The notes beneath the pieces are model-generated. The model saw only the letters and a list, made by a program, of their open reading frames with translations. It had not been told where the DNA came from and searched no databases. From contig SOET01000002.1 in assembly GCA_021646465.1 (NCBI GenBank), positions 1-64,000 of the forward strand: DNA of 64,000 nt. The letters are read 5' to 3'. This document shows positions 54,511-62,026 of this stretch, one piece after another. Numbering within the stretch: position 1 is the stretch's first letter; every line of letters begins with the position of its first letter. Position numbers and translations under genes: made by a program. Source of the DNA: Candidatus Kuenenia hertensis (GTDB lineage Bacteria; Planctomycetota; Brocadiia; Brocadiales; Brocadiaceae).

Positions 54511-55102
54511 AGTCTTTAATCCTGATAAATCTGCAACCAAGTTCTTCAGTAAGAATAGACTCCCGCTCAATATCTTTTTGTGATGTTTTTGGTTTCTCGT
54601 CAACTTCTATTGCAATTTTCATTTCTGGAATATACCCATCTATAAAATACCCAAGACATTCATATTGCCTCAAAATCACAACTCCCATTTCAATCTCAAC
54701 CGCATCTAAAATGGATTTCTCGTTTCTACCTATTCTTGGACAAATAATATCACATACATTCTTTGCGTATTCAAAAGCGGCTTCTCTCATTTTTGCTTTT
54801 GTTTCCTCTGTATGTGGTGGTCTTTTCTTGCCTTTCCAATAGTTAGTTGGGTTTTGAAATTTGGCTTGTCTCATTTTTTCTCTTGTTTCGGCAGAAAAGG
54901 GCTTTCGCTTTTTACCCTTTCTTATTTTACTTAGTTTGTTCTTTGTCTCTTCACTAACCGTTCTGCCTTTTGCCCAAGTATTCACACCCTTCATAGATTC
55001 ACGAAGTTTTGCTTTATGTTCTTCTGATAGTTTGCGACCTTTCATAGATTCGCTTATCTTTTTTCGTTCTTCTTCTGATATTGTTTTAGCCACAATATTC
55101 AC
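54503..55102 (-). CDS. NUMOD3-repeat nuclease with PD-(D/E)XK/Vsr-like C-terminal domain
   Basis: The 199-residue protein carries several NUMOD3 DNA-binding repeats in its first 115 residues (units such as SEEHKAKLRESMKG, SEETKNKLSKIRKG, TEETKAKMREAA). A nuclease-like domain follows (YFIDGYIPEMKIAIEVDEKPK, then ERESILTEELGCRFIRI), as in Vsr/DUF559-type homing endonucleases. NUMOD3 repeats are typical of free-standing or intron-encoded homing nucleases. It overlaps the serine recombinase start, so the two act as a pair in one transcript. A selfish insertion into the phage is likely. Confidence 0.8.
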   Translation of the reverse strand: MNIVAKTISEEERKKISESMKGRKLSEEHKAKLRESMKGVNTWAKGRTVSEETKNKLSKIRKGKKRKPFSAETREKMRQAKFQNPTNYWKGKKRPPHTEETKAKMREAAFEYAKNVCDIICPRIGRNEKSILDAVEIEMGVVILRQYECLGYFIDGYIPEMKIAIEVDEKPKTSQKDIERESILTEELGCRFIRIKDYD

Positions 55103-55120
55103 CTGTAATTTTATATATTT

Positions 55121-55653
55121 TCATTTAACCAATAGCCCCCATTGTTCAGCCATAGCCTTTGCTATACCAGGAAAGGTTTTACTCCGTTGTTTTCCTCTTT
55201 CTGGAGATGGGGCCATTTTCCAGATTCTTTGCTCACGGCCTTAAGCCATAGACATGTTGCCTTTGTCTCACCGTGTCCAAATTGCCACGGTTGTATAATT
55301 TGGTCAGGTTTCCTAAATTTAGTAGACATTATTCCAATTGGGTTTTCTATTGCCCACTTACAAGAAAGGCGAGTAAACTGTAAAAAGAAATCAATTGATT
55401 TGTATTGTCGCCCGTCGGCTTGTTTTTCCTTGAACCATCTCGCCCCCGATACGGCTAAATCAGTACATGGTGGGAATGCTATAATCATATCCCATTCCTG
55501 TTCAAGTAACGGCGTTACATCTCCTTTGATGTGCCACTCTGGATGCCCACCTGAACACGGCTCTATATCGCAAGAATAGGCTTCAATACCTAACGCCCGC
55601 ATTTCTTTTGTTACTATCTGACTTTCTTCACAAGCAATTAGAACTTTTCCCAT
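55121..55653 (-). pseudogene. DNA methyltransferase-like gene with internal deletion and frameshift
   Basis: The first frame (55653 to 55162, 163 residues) has a methyltransferase beginning (MGKVLIACEESQIVTKEMR), the catalytic-type motif FPPCTDLAVSGARWF and WAIENPIG. After HGETKATCLWLK it runs into unrelated residues. The normal family ending (GREQRIWKMAPSPERGKQ, then KTFPGIAKAMAEQWG) is present directly downstream in another frame, ending at TGA 55121-55123. Homologues known to me have about a dozen residues (a GLPxLKPTN-type stretch) between WLK and GREQR. A small deletion not divisible by three is the simplest reading. Family function: modification of phage DNA, probably on cytosine or adenine. 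Confidence 0.6.
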
Positions 55654-55798
55654 CCTTCAATTCCTTAACTAATTTCTCGTTTGCATCCACAATCTTCTGC
55701 ATATCCTCAACGGATATTTCTTTTTCCAAAGGCTCGAAGAAATAAACCTTCTCGTCCTCTGTCTGAAAATACTCTTTCGTTACTTTTATGATTTTCAC
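55628..55798 (-). CDS. 56-residue acidic protein with GTG start
   Basis: A GTG at 55798 preceded by the ribosome site AGGAG opens 57 codons ending at 55628, overlapping the methyltransferase start by 26 nt. The product (MKIIKVTKEYFQTEDEKVYF, then a charged helix) has no recognised domain. Codon structure and the ribosome site support a real small early gene. Confidence 0.55.
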   Translation of the reverse strand: MKIIKVTKEYFQTEDEKVYFFEPLEKEISVEDMQKIVDANEKLVKELKDGKSSNCL

Positions 55799-55938
55799 AG
55801 TTCACTCCTATAATATACTATATTTTGGGTTAAAAAGCAAGTGATTTTAACCGATTTCTTTTGGTTTTGTTGGATTTTCATAAGCAGTTAAAACCTTGAT
55901 CGTGTTTAATTCCCTTTTGTTTCATATTTGAGATATTG

Positions 55939-56049
55939 AGAGGCGGCGCGGAGTTTAACCGCGTACAGGAGCTACCCTGTTTTCTCGTCTGCGTACCCTT
56001 CAGGAGCTTATCCCCTATCCTTCCGCACCAGGCTTCACGCCCCGCCTCT
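55939..56049 (-). ncRNA. Structured RNA, possibly HEARO/omega-RNA-like
   Basis: The ~110-nt block is closed by a perfect 8-bp stem (AGAGGCGG at 55939-55946 with CCGCCTCT at 56042-56049). Inside are hairpins CGCGG/CCGCG (55947-55951/55959-55963) and ACAGG/CCTGT (55965-55969/55976-55980). It is markedly more GC-rich than its surroundings. On the minus strand it reads GGCGUGAAGCCUGGUGCGG near its 5' end, which from memory resembles the HEARO RNAs of IscB/IsrB elements. That match was not tested. It directly follows the RecD-like gene and no IscB-type gene is present. Confidence 0.45.
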
Positions 56050-56051
56050 TA

Positions 56052-57242
56052 TTAATTCAAAAACCTTTCTAAATTCGTATACCTTCGTGCCTGCTGATTC
56101 CGCGCAATGATCTTCGGAATCTCCGACCGCTGGCCAACAAGTATCACAATCTTTTTACCCCTGCTAATTGCCGTATAAAGCAGATTCCGCTGCATGATCA
56201 TCGTACCGAAACACCTGTGAACCGGCATAATCACAACCGGCCACTCACTGCCTTGCGATTTGTGGATGGTAATTGCATAGGCAGGGGCAAGATTGTTTTC
56301 ATATAACGGCAGCTTTACCTCTCCGGTGTTTTCAATATCCACCGTGATCGTTTGTTCTTTTACCCCGATATCCTTCACAATGCCCATATCCCCGTTTACG
56401 ATTTCGTTTTGATAATCATTTTTACACTGAATCACCTTTGTACCCACACGAAACCTGCCTTTTTCAATCGCAGGATTCTTGTTGAGCCTTTCTTCAATTG
56501 CCTTATTCAGGCTCATGCATGATAGCTCGGATTTCTCGTTAAGAGGGCTAAGCACCTGGATATCTTTAAACGGATCAAGGCCGTATGTACCCGGCAACCG
56601 TTTGGATATTAATTCAAGGATAATATCCCTTATGCCGGTCTCGCTATTTCCATCAATAAAATAGAAATCCTTCGACTGCTCGTTATTAATCTCAATATTT
56701 TTCCCGTTCTTAATACGGTGGCAATTGGTAATGATAAACCCCGGGTCCTGCCTTTTGATCTTCTCCAGTTCAAAGCAGGCAATCTTCTTTGAGTTAATAA
56801 TATCCTTCAGCACATTCCCCGCCCCAACCGCTGGCAACTGATAGTGATCCCCCACAGCCAGCACCCTCGTCCCCGGCTTCACAGCCCCAAGCAGACATGA
56901 CATAAGCGGTATATCCACCATACTTGTCTCATCAATAGCAATAAAATCCATTTCCAGCGGGTTTTCCCTGTTATAGTTAAAACAAAACCCACCGCCAGGC
57001 ATTGGCATAGGCGAAAGCAGCTTGTGTATAGTCTGCGCAGCGCTTCCCGTAACCTCGGCAAGCCGTTTGGCAGCCTTGCCCGTAGGGGCAACAAGCGCCG
57101 TCCTGAGACCCTTTTGCTTATACTGCTCAATAATAGTCTTTACCACGGTTGTCTTGCCTGTACCAGGAGTGCCGGTAATGACGCATACCGGACTCTTTTT
57201 TGCAAGATCAATCGCTTGTTCCTGGTCTTCGTGTAATTTCAT
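56052..57242 (-). CDS. RecD2-like helicase, ATPase half
   Basis: The 396-residue protein corresponds to the motor part of RecD2: Walker A GTPGTGKTT (residues 24-32), VAPTGKAAKRL, DETSM Walker B (about 104-108), GDHYQLPAVGAGNVL, and the C-terminal UvrD-type motifs YAITIHKSQGSEW and YTAISRGKK. It should be a 5'-3' superfamily 1B DNA helicase. The N-terminal HhH part of normal RecD2 is missing here and is encoded by a separate gene at 57861-58736, with two genes between. The start overlaps the zinc-ribbon gene by 4 nt. Confidence 0.85.
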   Translation of the reverse strand: MKLHEDQEQAIDLAKKSPVCVITGTPGTGKTTVVKTIIEQYKQKGLRTALVAPTGKAAKRLAEVTGSAAQTIHKLLSPMPMPGGGFCFNYNRENPLEMDFIAIDETSMVDIPLMSCLLGAVKPGTRVLAVGDHYQLPAVGAGNVLKDIINSKKIACFELEKIKRQDPGFIITNCHRIKNGKNIEINNEQSKDFYFIDGNSETGIRDIILELISKRLPGTYGLDPFKDIQVLSPLNEKSELSCMSLNKAIEERLNKNPAIEKGRFRVGTKVIQCKNDYQNEIVNGDMGIVKDIGVKEQTITVDIENTGEVKLPLYENNLAPAYAITIHKSQGSEWPVVIMPVHRCFGTMIMQRNLLYTAISRGKKIVILVGQRSEIPKIIARNQQARRYTNLERFLN

Positions 57243-57385
57243 TTGTTTTCTTTTGCCTGAAACCTAACATCGCAATTATCACATTCCCAAAGGTTTTCAT
57301 CTTTACAATTTTGTCTTATACTGCCTCCGCATTTATCACATTGATAGTGTTCATATTGATCTTTCGGATCATCTTCTGGTAGCAT
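57239..57385 (-). CDS. 48-residue zinc-ribbon protein between the RecD2 halves
   Basis: The frame from ATG 57385 to 57239 encodes an acidic start (MLPEDDPKDQYEHY) and then two CxxC pairs (CDKC, CDNC), a clear zinc ribbon. It overlaps the helicase start by 4 nt (ATGA) and begins 3 nt after the nuclease stop. It is thus tightly coupled to both. No function is known. Confidence 0.65.
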   Translation of the reverse strand: MLPEDDPKDQYEHYQCDKCGGSIRQNCKDENLWECDNCDVRFQAKENK

Positions 57386-57387
57386 CT

Positions 57388-57867
57388 TTATCTAATCTCC
57401 TCTAATAAATTTTTATAAGCCTTACTGGAAGAATATACACTTTCCTTTAAATTCCAGATTCGCATTGAACATAATTTCCCCAAATGAATTTTGTCATTAT
57501 CAGTAATCTTATAATCACTTTTTATATCCGCTTTTCTGAGTAATTTAACTTCTCCTTTCATACCAATCAAATATATGCCTGCATCTGGTTGGATATGAGA
57601 CGTGTATGGTTCCAGATATTCCGGTATCGCAAAGTATAATTCCCTTATCTTGTTATTCTTGTGAAAATGCCCTTTCTTTTTGTCGGCAATTAAATCGTTT
57701 TTAGCAACCTTGATTTCAAACTCAACCATGTAGCCAGATGGTCGAATCAGGAGCAGATCAATTTCATAGCGGAATCCCATCCCCCATGACACATTGGGGA
57801 CTAACATATTCACTCTGGTATTGAAGTGCCTTGCCAGAAACAATTCAACCTGCATTGTACTCAGCAT
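57388..57867 (-). CDS. MmcB/PD-(D/E)XK-type nuclease-like protein
   Basis: The 159-residue protein contains RYEIDLLLIRPSGYMVEFEIKVAKNDLIADKKK, with the D...ExK arrangement of PD-(D/E)XK nucleases and the look of the MmcB DNA-repair family. Such proteins are found with helicases in repair systems. Its ATG lies inside the end of the RecD2 N-terminal gene (7-nt overlap), so it is inserted exactly at the split of that helicase. Confidence 0.65.
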   Translation of the reverse strand: MLSTMQVELFLARHFNTRVNMLVPNVSWGMGFRYEIDLLLIRPSGYMVEFEIKVAKNDLIADKKKGHFHKNNKIRELYFAIPEYLEPYTSHIQPDAGIYLIGMKGEVKLLRKADIKSDYKITDNDKIHLGKLCSMRIWNLKESVYSSSKAYKNLLEEIR

Positions 57868-58736
57868 GCAGCAAGCTCCTTCAGTTTATCCGCAACCAAC
57901 CTTTCGTTTTCGTACATGTTTGGTAAATATGCGTAATTTTCGTACATAATTATTTCACTGTTTACTTCCATATTCGTTATTTCTTTTTCAATTGAATCAG
58001 TTGAGAGACCAAGCAAAGAGGCTGATTGTTCGATAAGCGCCTCAATAGGCAAACAGGTATGTCCGCTTACGCCTGCTTCTTTTAATATATGCCGTATGCC
58101 CGCCTTAATTCTCGCCTCTCCATCCTTCGCATACCCGACATTAATAGCAATCCTGTCGGCTGTGAGAAACCCTACACCCTCAACGTTTCCGATAAGCGCA
58201 TAAGGGTTTTCCTTCGTCCTTACCACAGCATCCTGACCGTAGAGACTAATAATATTCGCAACAACCCGCCGGTTAACCTGCACGCCCTGAAAGATGGTCT
58301 TCAGTTGAAGCTGCAATTCCTCATTCACCTGGTTTTGCAAAAGCATTGCGGAAATTTCCCTTGCCCGCGCTTCTGTTATACCGGAAATTTCCCTTGCAAC
58401 CCTTTCCGGTTCATTTTTACACACCTCAAGCGTATCTTCCCCATACGCATCAGTCAGCTTCTTTGCAATCTGAAACCCGATCCATTTCGCGTTATCAATC
58501 AAATATGCATGTATTGCCGATATCTCTTTCGGGTATTTGATTGTGTAGGATTCAAACACAAAAGGCTTGCCGTAGAGCGGATGCCTTCCGCCCCATTTCC
58601 CTTCAAAGGTATATTCCAGTCCCAACTGTGGACCCGGCATATTTCCCTTTACGGATACTCCGCTTGCAGTCTTCGCAATCAGGTAGCCGTTCTTTTGGTA
58701 TTTGATCGATGCTATCGTGTCAGTTAGTGTTTCCAT
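57861..58736 (-). CDS. RecD2-like protein, N-terminal helix-hairpin-helix half
   Basis: The 291-residue protein matches the N-terminal region of RecD2: an OB-like start (VKGNMPGPQLGLEYTFEGKW), the segment KYPKEISAIHAYLIDNAKWIGFQIAKKL, tandem HhH elements and GNVEGVGFLTADRIA. It ends with YENERLVADKLKELAAC, where full-length RecD2 continues into the ATPase domain. The ATPase part is encoded separately at 56052-57242. The two products may assemble into one helicase, or the HhH half may have a role of its own. Confidence 0.8.
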   Translation of the reverse strand: METLTDTIASIKYQKNGYLIAKTASGVSVKGNMPGPQLGLEYTFEGKWGGRHPLYGKPFVFESYTIKYPKEISAIHAYLIDNAKWIGFQIAKKLTDAYGEDTLEVCKNEPERVAREISGITEARAREISAMLLQNQVNEELQLQLKTIFQGVQVNRRVVANIISLYGQDAVVRTKENPYALIGNVEGVGFLTADRIAINVGYAKDGEARIKAGIRHILKEAGVSGHTCLPIEALIEQSASLLGLSTDSIEKEITNMEVNSEIIMYENYAYLPNMYENERLVADKLKELAAC

Positions 58737-58965
58737 CTTTTAGTATTTGTATGCACCTTTCAAGATTCTCAATTGCCGCGATTACTGCAATGATTTTGTT
58801 TTGCTTTACACAATTGGATTTTTCAATCAGGTTAGGAATTTTCTTCACCTCGCAGATATAGCATTGCTTAATGGCTTCTAACAGGTCTGCCAACGAGAAC
58901 GATTCAAGTCTGTATTCCACTTGTTTTGGTTGTTCCAAGTATTTTGCAATTCTATTTGTTTTCAT
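58720..58965 (-). CDS. Hypothetical early protein with cysteines
   Basis: From the ATG at 58965 (MKTNRIAKYLEQPKQVEYRL), preceded by AAGGG, the product has 81 residues, is helical and contains four cysteines. It overlaps the RecD2 N-terminal gene start by 17 nt. The longer frame to 59031 lies inside the previous gene. No family is recognised. Confidence 0.6.
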   Translation of the reverse strand: MKTNRIAKYLEQPKQVEYRLESFSLADLLEAIKQCYICEVKKIPNLIEKSNCVKQNKIIAVIAAIENLERCIQILKDGNTN

Positions 58966-59104
58966 TTTTCCCTTCGCATTTCGCAGTCTTAATCCTGCTG
59001 CATTTTGCATCACAAAAAGCAACGTAGGCATGCCATTTATAATGCATACATTCCCTGAAATTACATTCTTCTATCTCGCTGCACCTGATCTTATTGTTTT
59101 CCAT
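58952..59104 (-). CDS. 50-residue cysteine-rich protein
   Basis: The frame from ATG 59104 to 58952 encodes MENNKIRCSEIEECNFRECM and further cysteines (FCDAKC, AKCEG), seven in total, which suggests metal binding. It overlaps both neighbours slightly (14 nt each side), as is common in this early operon. Function unknown. Confidence 0.55.
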   Translation of the reverse strand: MENNKIRCSEIEECNFRECMHYKWHAYVAFCDAKCSRIKTAKCEGKNENK

Positions 59105-59621
59105 CGCTCTGGTCCTTTACAGAAAACGAAAATCCTTCTCCAGTGTTAATTTTTACGCCAGGAGGCAATTCTCCGGTAGCCTTTACGTGTGCCATGATTT
59201 CTTTTTTCCGGAGTAAATACTCCGTCTTCAATATCTCATCGCGTTCGTTCTCAAGCGCCCATTTGATCGCCGCTTGCTCATCCTCAATTTCTACCGATTC
59301 AGATTTCTTGCGCAAACTGAGTCTGAATTCATTCGGCAATGCAAGCGTTTTACTCCCCGTCTCGCTAAAATAATTCATCATGAATTGCTCCAGGATGTAG
59401 TCAATAAACTTTTCCCGATATTCTTTCTTCTGCCTTTCCGCCTCAAGCCAGGTGCGAATCATATCGTATTGCTTTTGCATTGCCCGTTTTTTGTGGGTAA
59501 GCGCAAGCGCAAGAGAAAGTGAAATGCCTGAATTATTTTCCGTGCTTTCAATAGTTTCCGCCTCATCAGCGAAAATCTGAGCAAGCATTTCCGGCAAGGT
59601 GGTTGTTATGTTATTTTCCAT
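59091..59621 (-). CDS. Siphovirus Gp157-like early protein
   Basis: From the ATG at 59621 the 176-residue protein starts MENNITTTLPEMLAQIFADEAE. It has a long charged central coil (RTWLEAERQKKEYREKFIDY), then a beta part with SLRKKSESVEIEDEQ and the ending PPGVKINTGEGFSFSVKD. This is the pattern of Gp157/host-nuclease-inhibitor-like phage proteins found next to single-strand annealing genes. It overlaps the previous gene by 11 nt. Confidence 0.65.
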   Translation of the reverse strand: MENNITTTLPEMLAQIFADEAETIESTENNSGISLSLALALTHKKRAMQKQYDMIRTWLEAERQKKEYREKFIDYILEQFMMNYFSETGSKTLALPNEFRLSLRKKSESVEIEDEQAAIKWALENERDEILKTEYLLRKKEIMAHVKATGELPPGVKINTGEGFSFSVKDQSDGKQ

Positions 59622-59829
59622 CCGGTATATATCGCCTCCATTTCTTTTTGCTGGCATAGAGAGTAAGGTCTTGCAGGGCTTCCCTCTTTGTGGATCGCAA
59701 AGGGAGATATTTTGATTTAATCCTTTTCAGCGATCCTGTTTTTTTGACACAGCAAGACATCCATTCCGAATCCGAAATACCTTTGCTTACCTTAACAATA
59801 TTGCCCTTGTTGTCTACATAGCTAATCAT
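59611..59829 (-). CDS. Small basic hypothetical protein
   Basis: The 72-residue protein is strongly basic (KKTGSLKRIKSKYLPLRSTKRE, KKKWRRYIPDGK) with two adjacent cysteines. It may bind nucleic acid, judged only from charge. It lies 24 nt after the DUF669-like gene and overlaps the Gp157-like start. Confidence 0.6.
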   Translation of the reverse strand: MISYVDNKGNIVKVSKGISDSEWMSCCVKKTGSLKRIKSKYLPLRSTKREALQDLTLYASKKKWRRYIPDGK

Positions 59830-59853
59830 TTTTCCCCCTTTATATTCTCTGTT

Positions 59854-60306
59854 TCAGAAAGGCAGCTTTTCTCTTGTACCAAACGGAGAATTTGTTGCCG
59901 TTCCAACAGGAGCGCCTTCGTACAACTCATACCCCGCAAACGGAATTTTGTTATGCTTTTTCGTCTTTCCGTTTTCGTCTATATAGTCTTCTGTAATTGG
60001 ATTAATAATTGTCTTCCGGTTCAGGAGCATTTCTGGCGTTAACTCCACGTTGCCAGATGTTTTCAGCCCAAGCCTCGAGCAAATAAACTTAACCCTCTTC
60101 GCCGCCTCCGGCGAAAACACTATATTATCAAACAGATATCGCCCCTGGTACTCCCCTTCAGCAATTTCAAATTTCAACTTCCACATTTCATCGCCATTTT
60201 TCGTTTCATCTTCCGTGATTTCTACTAATTCGCAAACATATGAATCTTCCGGAACCGGCGAGTAATCTTCAATTTCACCAATCTTGTCAAAATCAATTCT
60301 TGGCAT
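59854..60306 (-). CDS. DUF669-like protein, probable single-stranded DNA binding
   Basis: The 150-residue protein has the DUF669 pattern: PVPEDSYVCELVEITEDETKNGDEMWKLKFEIAEGEYQGRYLFDNI, then FICSRLGL and the ending with AGYELYEGAP. DUF669 proteins are OB-like and found beside phage recombination ATPases, where they probably bind single strands. The next gene upstream is such an ATPase. A ribosome site (AAAGGAGG) precedes the ATG. Confidence 0.8.
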   Translation of the reverse strand: MPRIDFDKIGEIEDYSPVPEDSYVCELVEITEDETKNGDEMWKLKFEIAEGEYQGRYLFDNIVFSPEAAKRVKFICSRLGLKTSGNVELTPEMLLNRKTIINPITEDYIDENGKTKKHNKIPFAGYELYEGAPVGTATNSPFGTREKLPF

Positions 60307-60362
60307 GATAGTCCTCCTTTGTTATAAGAATTTGGTTCAAACCGTTTAAACTGCTTAAACTG

Positions 60363-61289
60363 TTATTTATTCTCAAGTGACGCCTCCAGTTTGTTTATGA
60401 TTATTTTCGCATTTTCTGACGTTAAATCGTCAATGCTTTCCGCCCCATAATCTGCCAATCTGCTTGCAACAAATTCTGCGGGCAACTGTAACACCTGCAA
60501 ATAATGTTCAATCTTTTTCCGTTCTTCGCCAGTAATGTATTCAGTTTTTGTTGCCTGTTTTTCAAGCGACTCTCCGAAGCATTTTTTAATTGTTACGTAA
60601 GAACACTCAAAATCTGTCCGGGGAAGTTTGTTTGACCTGTCCTTTAGGATATGTCCCATGTGCTTGCCGTCTTTTATGTACAAGCGGACAATTGTGTCAA
60701 ATAAGTACGGCAGCGACTTTTCCCCATCAAACGTCTCTCCGATAGCCTGCATGTACTGGCCTTCCTTGTATTTCGTTTTTTCGCGAGCTGTGACAATTAC
60801 ATTCATGTCAAGCGCAATCAGCTTGCGAAGGAATGATTTGAATTCAGCCTTTAGGGTCATCCAGTCTTTTGGCTGAAAGTCGTAGAATTCGTATTTATAT
60901 CCCTTGCTTGACTTGTTTCGGGCAAGATAAATATCACTCCATTTTTTCTGCAACGCTTCCCAATGGATCGTGATGGGGTCTATGATTAATGTCTTGTATT
61001 CGTGGTCATTACTCAATAGCCAGGTTACCGCCTCGGCAACCTGATCCGATGTTTCCGGGGTCATGCGGTGAAAATCAAAATGTTCACCATACAACTCTGT
61101 TCCTTTTTCAAGGTCGATAACCACCGGTGAAGGGAATTGGAGCGCAAGCGTAGTTTTACCCACGCCAGAATCTCCCCATAGGAAAAGTTTGATACGGCGA
61201 TTTGTAGTCGTTGCCTTTTGAAAGGGAGATGCCTGGTTTTTTTTTGTTATCTTTTCTTCATACGTATCTTGTAGGTCTTTCGCATTCAT
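60363..61289 (-). CDS. AAA/RecA-like phage recombination ATPase
   Basis: From the ATG at 61289, preceded by CAGGAAA, the 308-residue protein contains Walker A GDSGVGKTT (about 39-47), VVIDLEKGTE, a Walker B-like TLIIDPITI and VIVTAREKTKYKEG. It belongs to the AAA_24/Sak4-like ATPases that pair with DUF669-type or single-strand-binding proteins in phage homologous recombination. The C-terminal region (ESIDDLTSENAKIIINKLE) is helical. It is followed by the DUF669 gene, as expected. Confidence 0.85.
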   Translation of the reverse strand: MNAKDLQDTYEEKITKKNQASPFQKATTTNRRIKLFLWGDSGVGKTTLALQFPSPVVIDLEKGTELYGEHFDFHRMTPETSDQVAEAVTWLLSNDHEYKTLIIDPITIHWEALQKKWSDIYLARNKSSKGYKYEFYDFQPKDWMTLKAEFKSFLRKLIALDMNVIVTAREKTKYKEGQYMQAIGETFDGEKSLPYLFDTIVRLYIKDGKHMGHILKDRSNKLPRTDFECSYVTIKKCFGESLEKQATKTEYITGEERKKIEHYLQVLQLPAEFVASRLADYGAESIDDLTSENAKIIINKLEASLENK

Positions 61290-61419
61290 TTTATTTTTTT
61301 CCTGTAGAAAAATTGGGAAGAGTGGCGAAGCCAACCACTCTCCCCGGTCTAGAAGTGAAAGGAGCGCCATGCCTCTATATTTATTAATGCGTAGTGGGCA
61401 TGGCTTGTAAAACTACGCA

Positions 61420-61527
61420 CTAATCACCGTAACCGGAACCGTCACCGGAACCGTCACCGTCACCGTAACCGGAACCGTCACCGGAACCGTCACCGGAACC
61501 GTCACCGTTAATCTCTATTTCTTCCAT
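61420..61527 (-). CDS. 35-residue Gly-Asp-Ser repeat peptide
   Basis: An ATG at 61527, inside the end of the previous gene, opens 36 codons ending at 61420. After MEEIEIN the peptide consists of GDGS and GYGD units, coded by a perfect or near-perfect 12-bp DNA repeat. The frame stays open over the whole repeat and is closed by TAG directly behind it. Asp/Gly/Ser repeats can bind calcium. Whether the peptide is made is unknown; slippage could change its length easily. Confidence 0.5.
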   Translation of the reverse strand: MEEIEINGDGSGDGSGDGSGYGDGDGSGDGSGYGD

Positions 61528-61802
61528 ATAGGCACCCCTTCTATGCTTTCTTTTGCAGCCTCAGTGCAAGCAAGGATCTCGATTGCTTCTGTAAGTGTTA
61601 CACAGGTTACCGGTTGCGGGAACTTGCAATTTCCAGGCTTTTTCGTGCCTTCCATCGCAAGCTGCGATAATGTTGCGGCGCCATCCCAATACCAGATTCG
61701 CCTTGCATCGCGCAATACAGCCTCTTTGCCGTTCCTCGATTGCAAATATCCCGCGAATACACCCGCCGAATATGTTCTCACAATTACATACTTTTCATCC
61801 AT
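61515..61802 (-). CDS. Conserved phage early protein (DUF6948-like)
   Basis: The 95-residue protein shows MDEKYVIVRTYSAGVFAGYLQSRNGKEAVLRDARRIWYWDGAATLSQLAMEG. This is a small conserved phage and plasmid family of unknown function (recalled as DUF6948). It lies in the early operon between two short genes and overlaps the repeat-peptide start. Confidence 0.7.
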   Translation of the reverse strand: MDEKYVIVRTYSAGVFAGYLQSRNGKEAVLRDARRIWYWDGAATLSQLAMEGTKKPGNCKFPQPVTCVTLTEAIEILACTEAAKESIEGVPIWKK

Positions 61803-61807
61803 GATTA

Positions 61808-62026
61808 TTATTCCCCTTTCTTCTTTTTTGAAGCCTTATTAATATTAAACGCACATCCTATAATAATTCCCTCCATAAGCTTTTTTTCGTGCCCTGCACT
61901 TGTAGCCAATGCATAATCAACATTTTGGTCGCTCAGTATGGTATTCAGGGCATTAAGCTTTTCAAAATGGCCATCCAGTTCAACAAGCAGTTTCCTTACC
62001 TCATCTGTCGCCCGTATCTTATTCAT
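61808..62026 (-). CDS. Hypothetical early protein
   Basis: The 72-residue protein is helical and charged (RATDEVRKLLVELDGHFEKLNALNTIL) with a basic tail KKKKGE. It overlaps the preceding membrane-protein gene by 8 nt and ends 5 nt before the next start. No family is recognised. Confidence 0.6.
   Translation of the reverse strand: MNKIRATDEVRKLLVELDGHFEKLNALNTILSDQNVDYALATSAGHEKKLMEGIIIGCAFNINKASKKKKGE

Noticed and set aside
53887-55102. Complete IS607 insertion sequence
   Set aside because: No TnpB gene and no repeated element ends were found; the genes overlap their neighbours, so element borders cannot be set.
57861-58736. RecD2 split caused by a single frameshift error
   Set aside because: Two further intact genes with coupled starts lie between the halves, so a single-base error cannot explain the arrangement.
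61430-61510. CRISPR-like or minisatellite array
   Set aside because: The 12-bp units are contiguous without spacers and form an open coding frame; there are no cas genes in the window.
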